A DNA stretch of 32,912 bases from Pseudomonadales bacterium (GTDB lineage: Bacteria > Pseudomonadota > Gammaproteobacteria > Pseudomonadales > Azotimanducaceae). Location: positions 1 to 32,912 of the forward strand of contig JANQOA010000035.1 of NCBI GenBank assembly GCA_028279305.1, written 5' to 3'. Both the position numbers and the translations under genes were made by a program. Of the stretch, positions 32,011 through 32,912 are shown one piece after another. The notes under the pieces were generated by a model. That model searched no databases. It was not told the origin of the DNA and worked only from the letters and a program-made list of their open reading frames with translations. Numbering within the stretch: the first letter of the stretch is position 1; the number at the start of each line of letters is the position of its first letter.

Positions 32011-32912
32011 TCAAGTTGACGTCCGCCGGGCGGTTGGCCCGGCTGCCCACACCACCGCCCAGGCGGTAGCTGATAATATCACCGCGCCGAGATAAGCAGA
32101 GCCGTAACCGGACAGATCGAAGACCCAGCCCATTAACAAGGGTCCCAAAGCCACACCGGCAACCGTGAGAGCATTGGCCAGCGCAAAGACGCGCGGGTAA
32201 ACCGGCCCGGGGAAGGCGTCAGCCAGCCACAGCGGCTGCATCATCAGCAGGTTGCCCACGCTCAGGCCCAGCACCGCAGCGCCAAGCAAAGCCTGCGCCG
32301 CGCTGCCCGCGCGGCTGAGCAGCAGCAGGCCCAGCATCTGCAGAACCAGATTGATCAGCGTGAATACCCGCGGCTGCATTCGAGTCACCAGCCAGCCGCC
32401 GGCAAAGCGGCCGCTGATGCTGCACACCGTCAGCACCTGCACCGCGGTGGCGGCGGTGGCAAAGCCCGCAACATTTTCCACCAGATTATAAAGATGGGCG
32501 ATACCGCCGACCTGGGCACCCATGCACATCACGTAGCCCAGGGTCAGCAGAATGAAAAACCGGCTGCGCACCGCCTGCTGATAGCCCCAGTTGCCGCCCT
32601 CCTGCATGGGTTCGCTGGAGGCCGGCTGCTCCGGCGCCCGTACCAGCAGCAGGGCAATGGGGATAATCAGCACCGCAAAGGCCACCCCCAGCCACGGCAT
32701 GCTGGCTGCCAGCCCGTTGGCATTAAACAGATAAGCACACACCGGCGTGATCACGATGCCGCCCAGGGACAGGCCGGTAGACGCTATGGAAAGGGCTATG
32801 GAGCGGTTGCGGCCCGGAAACCACCAGGTGATCAGCGTGGTGCCCACCACCAGGGACACCCCGGTGTTGGCGGCGCCGAACAGGGCAAACAACAGGTAAA
32901 TCTGCCACAGCC
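32011..32912 (-). CDS. MFS transporter (partial, N-terminus outside window)
   Basis: The frame is open through the window edge, giving about 300 residues of the C-terminal part of a major facilitator. It starts inside a helix (about LYLLFALFGAANTGVSL in character) and continues through WWFPGRNRSIALSIASTGLSLGG, the loop and helix typical of oxalate/formate antiporter- or monocarboxylate-like MFS members. A central loop (about 110-125) is followed by six helices. The substrate is unknown. It probably begins some 100 residues beyond the window. Confidence 0.85.
   Translation of the reverse strand, partial: LWQIYLLFALFGAANTGVSLVVGTTLITWWFPGRNRSIALSIASTGLSLGGIVITPVCAYLFNANGLAASMPWLGVAFAVLIIPIALLLVRAPEQPASSEPMQEGGNWGYQQAVRSRFFILLTLGYVMCMGAQVGGIAHLYNLVENVAGFATAATAVQVLTVCSISGRFAGGWLVTRMQPRVFTLINLVLQMLGLLLLSRAGSAAQALLGAAVLGLSVGNLLMMQPLWLADAFPGPVYPRVFALANALTVAGVALGPLLMGWVFDLSGYGSAYLGAVILSATAWAVVWAAGPTARRTST

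Noticed and set aside
1..32912. CRISPR arrays, insertion sequences, prophage or integrase genes, tRNA or rRNA
   Set aside because: I looked for spaced repeats, transposase-like frames, cloverleaf-like sequences and rRNA segments. Beyond the small repeats listed, none were seen.

Overview
The window is high-GC (roughly 60%) and gene-dense. It reads as a Proteobacterium, most likely a gammaproteobacterium with an environmental or marine lifestyle. Support comes from outer-membrane beta-barrel proteins (a TorF-like putative porin and a cytochrome-porin fusion), lipoproteins with lipoboxes, periplasmic DegQ/HtrA, and the box pathway for aerobic benzoate. This lineage call is inference; there is no rRNA in the window. 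Many starts are GTG or TTG, and genes often touch or overlap by 4 bp. I saw no tRNA, rRNA, insertion sequence, integrase, prophage gene or CRISPR array. No gene-free stretch reaches 300 bp.

Layout. 1-298: 3' tail of an unidentified gene, a strong terminator, and a 16-bp tandem repeat array. 285-4621 (minus): Eis-like acetyltransferase, then an operon of ECF sigma factor, zinc-type anti-sigma factor, subtilisin-like lipoprotein protease and TorF-like outer-membrane protein. 4667-4750: divergent intergenic region with two facing copies of a TGAACC-N18-ACTWAC element. 4790-8955 (plus): outer-membrane protein with an N-terminal c-heme motif, then a 1008-residue CHRD-repeat lipoprotein ending in a CX4CH cytochrome-like domain, closed by a terminator. 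9080-9409: HIT protein. 9538-14196 (plus): boxC, boxB and benzoate-CoA ligase. 14223-16109: metallophosphoesterase lipoprotein. 16186-18973 (minus): methionine aminopeptidase, acyl-CoA dehydrogenase and two YeeE/YedE-type membrane proteins, all touching. 19030-19713: 3-methyladenine glycosylase I-like protein, divergent from 19744-21359 (plus), an operon of a single-domain CULT (cereblon-like) protein, a PTPS-fold protein lacking canonical catalytic residues, and a short-chain dehydrogenase. 21364-25081 (minus): dapD, queuosine-precursor transporter, D-2-hydroxyacid dehydrogenase, LLM flavin oxidoreductase. 25168-26115: unrecognised single-pass membrane protein. 26024-29284 (minus): folK, zinc phospholipase C-like secreted protein, serine hydrolase with a C-terminal membrane domain. 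29407-30489: zinc alcohol dehydrogenase. 30560-32912 (minus): DegQ-like protease and a truncated MFS transporter.

Most interesting points: (1) the CULT-PTPS-SDR operon, which gives the orphan bacterial CULT domain a possible pterin context; (2) a self-contained ECF circuit in which the periplasmic end of the anti-sigma factor resembles the propeptide of the neighbouring subtilase; (3) paired divergent promoter-like elements suggesting that this sigma factor also drives the cytochrome-porin/CHRD cytochrome pair, a candidate cell-surface redox unit.
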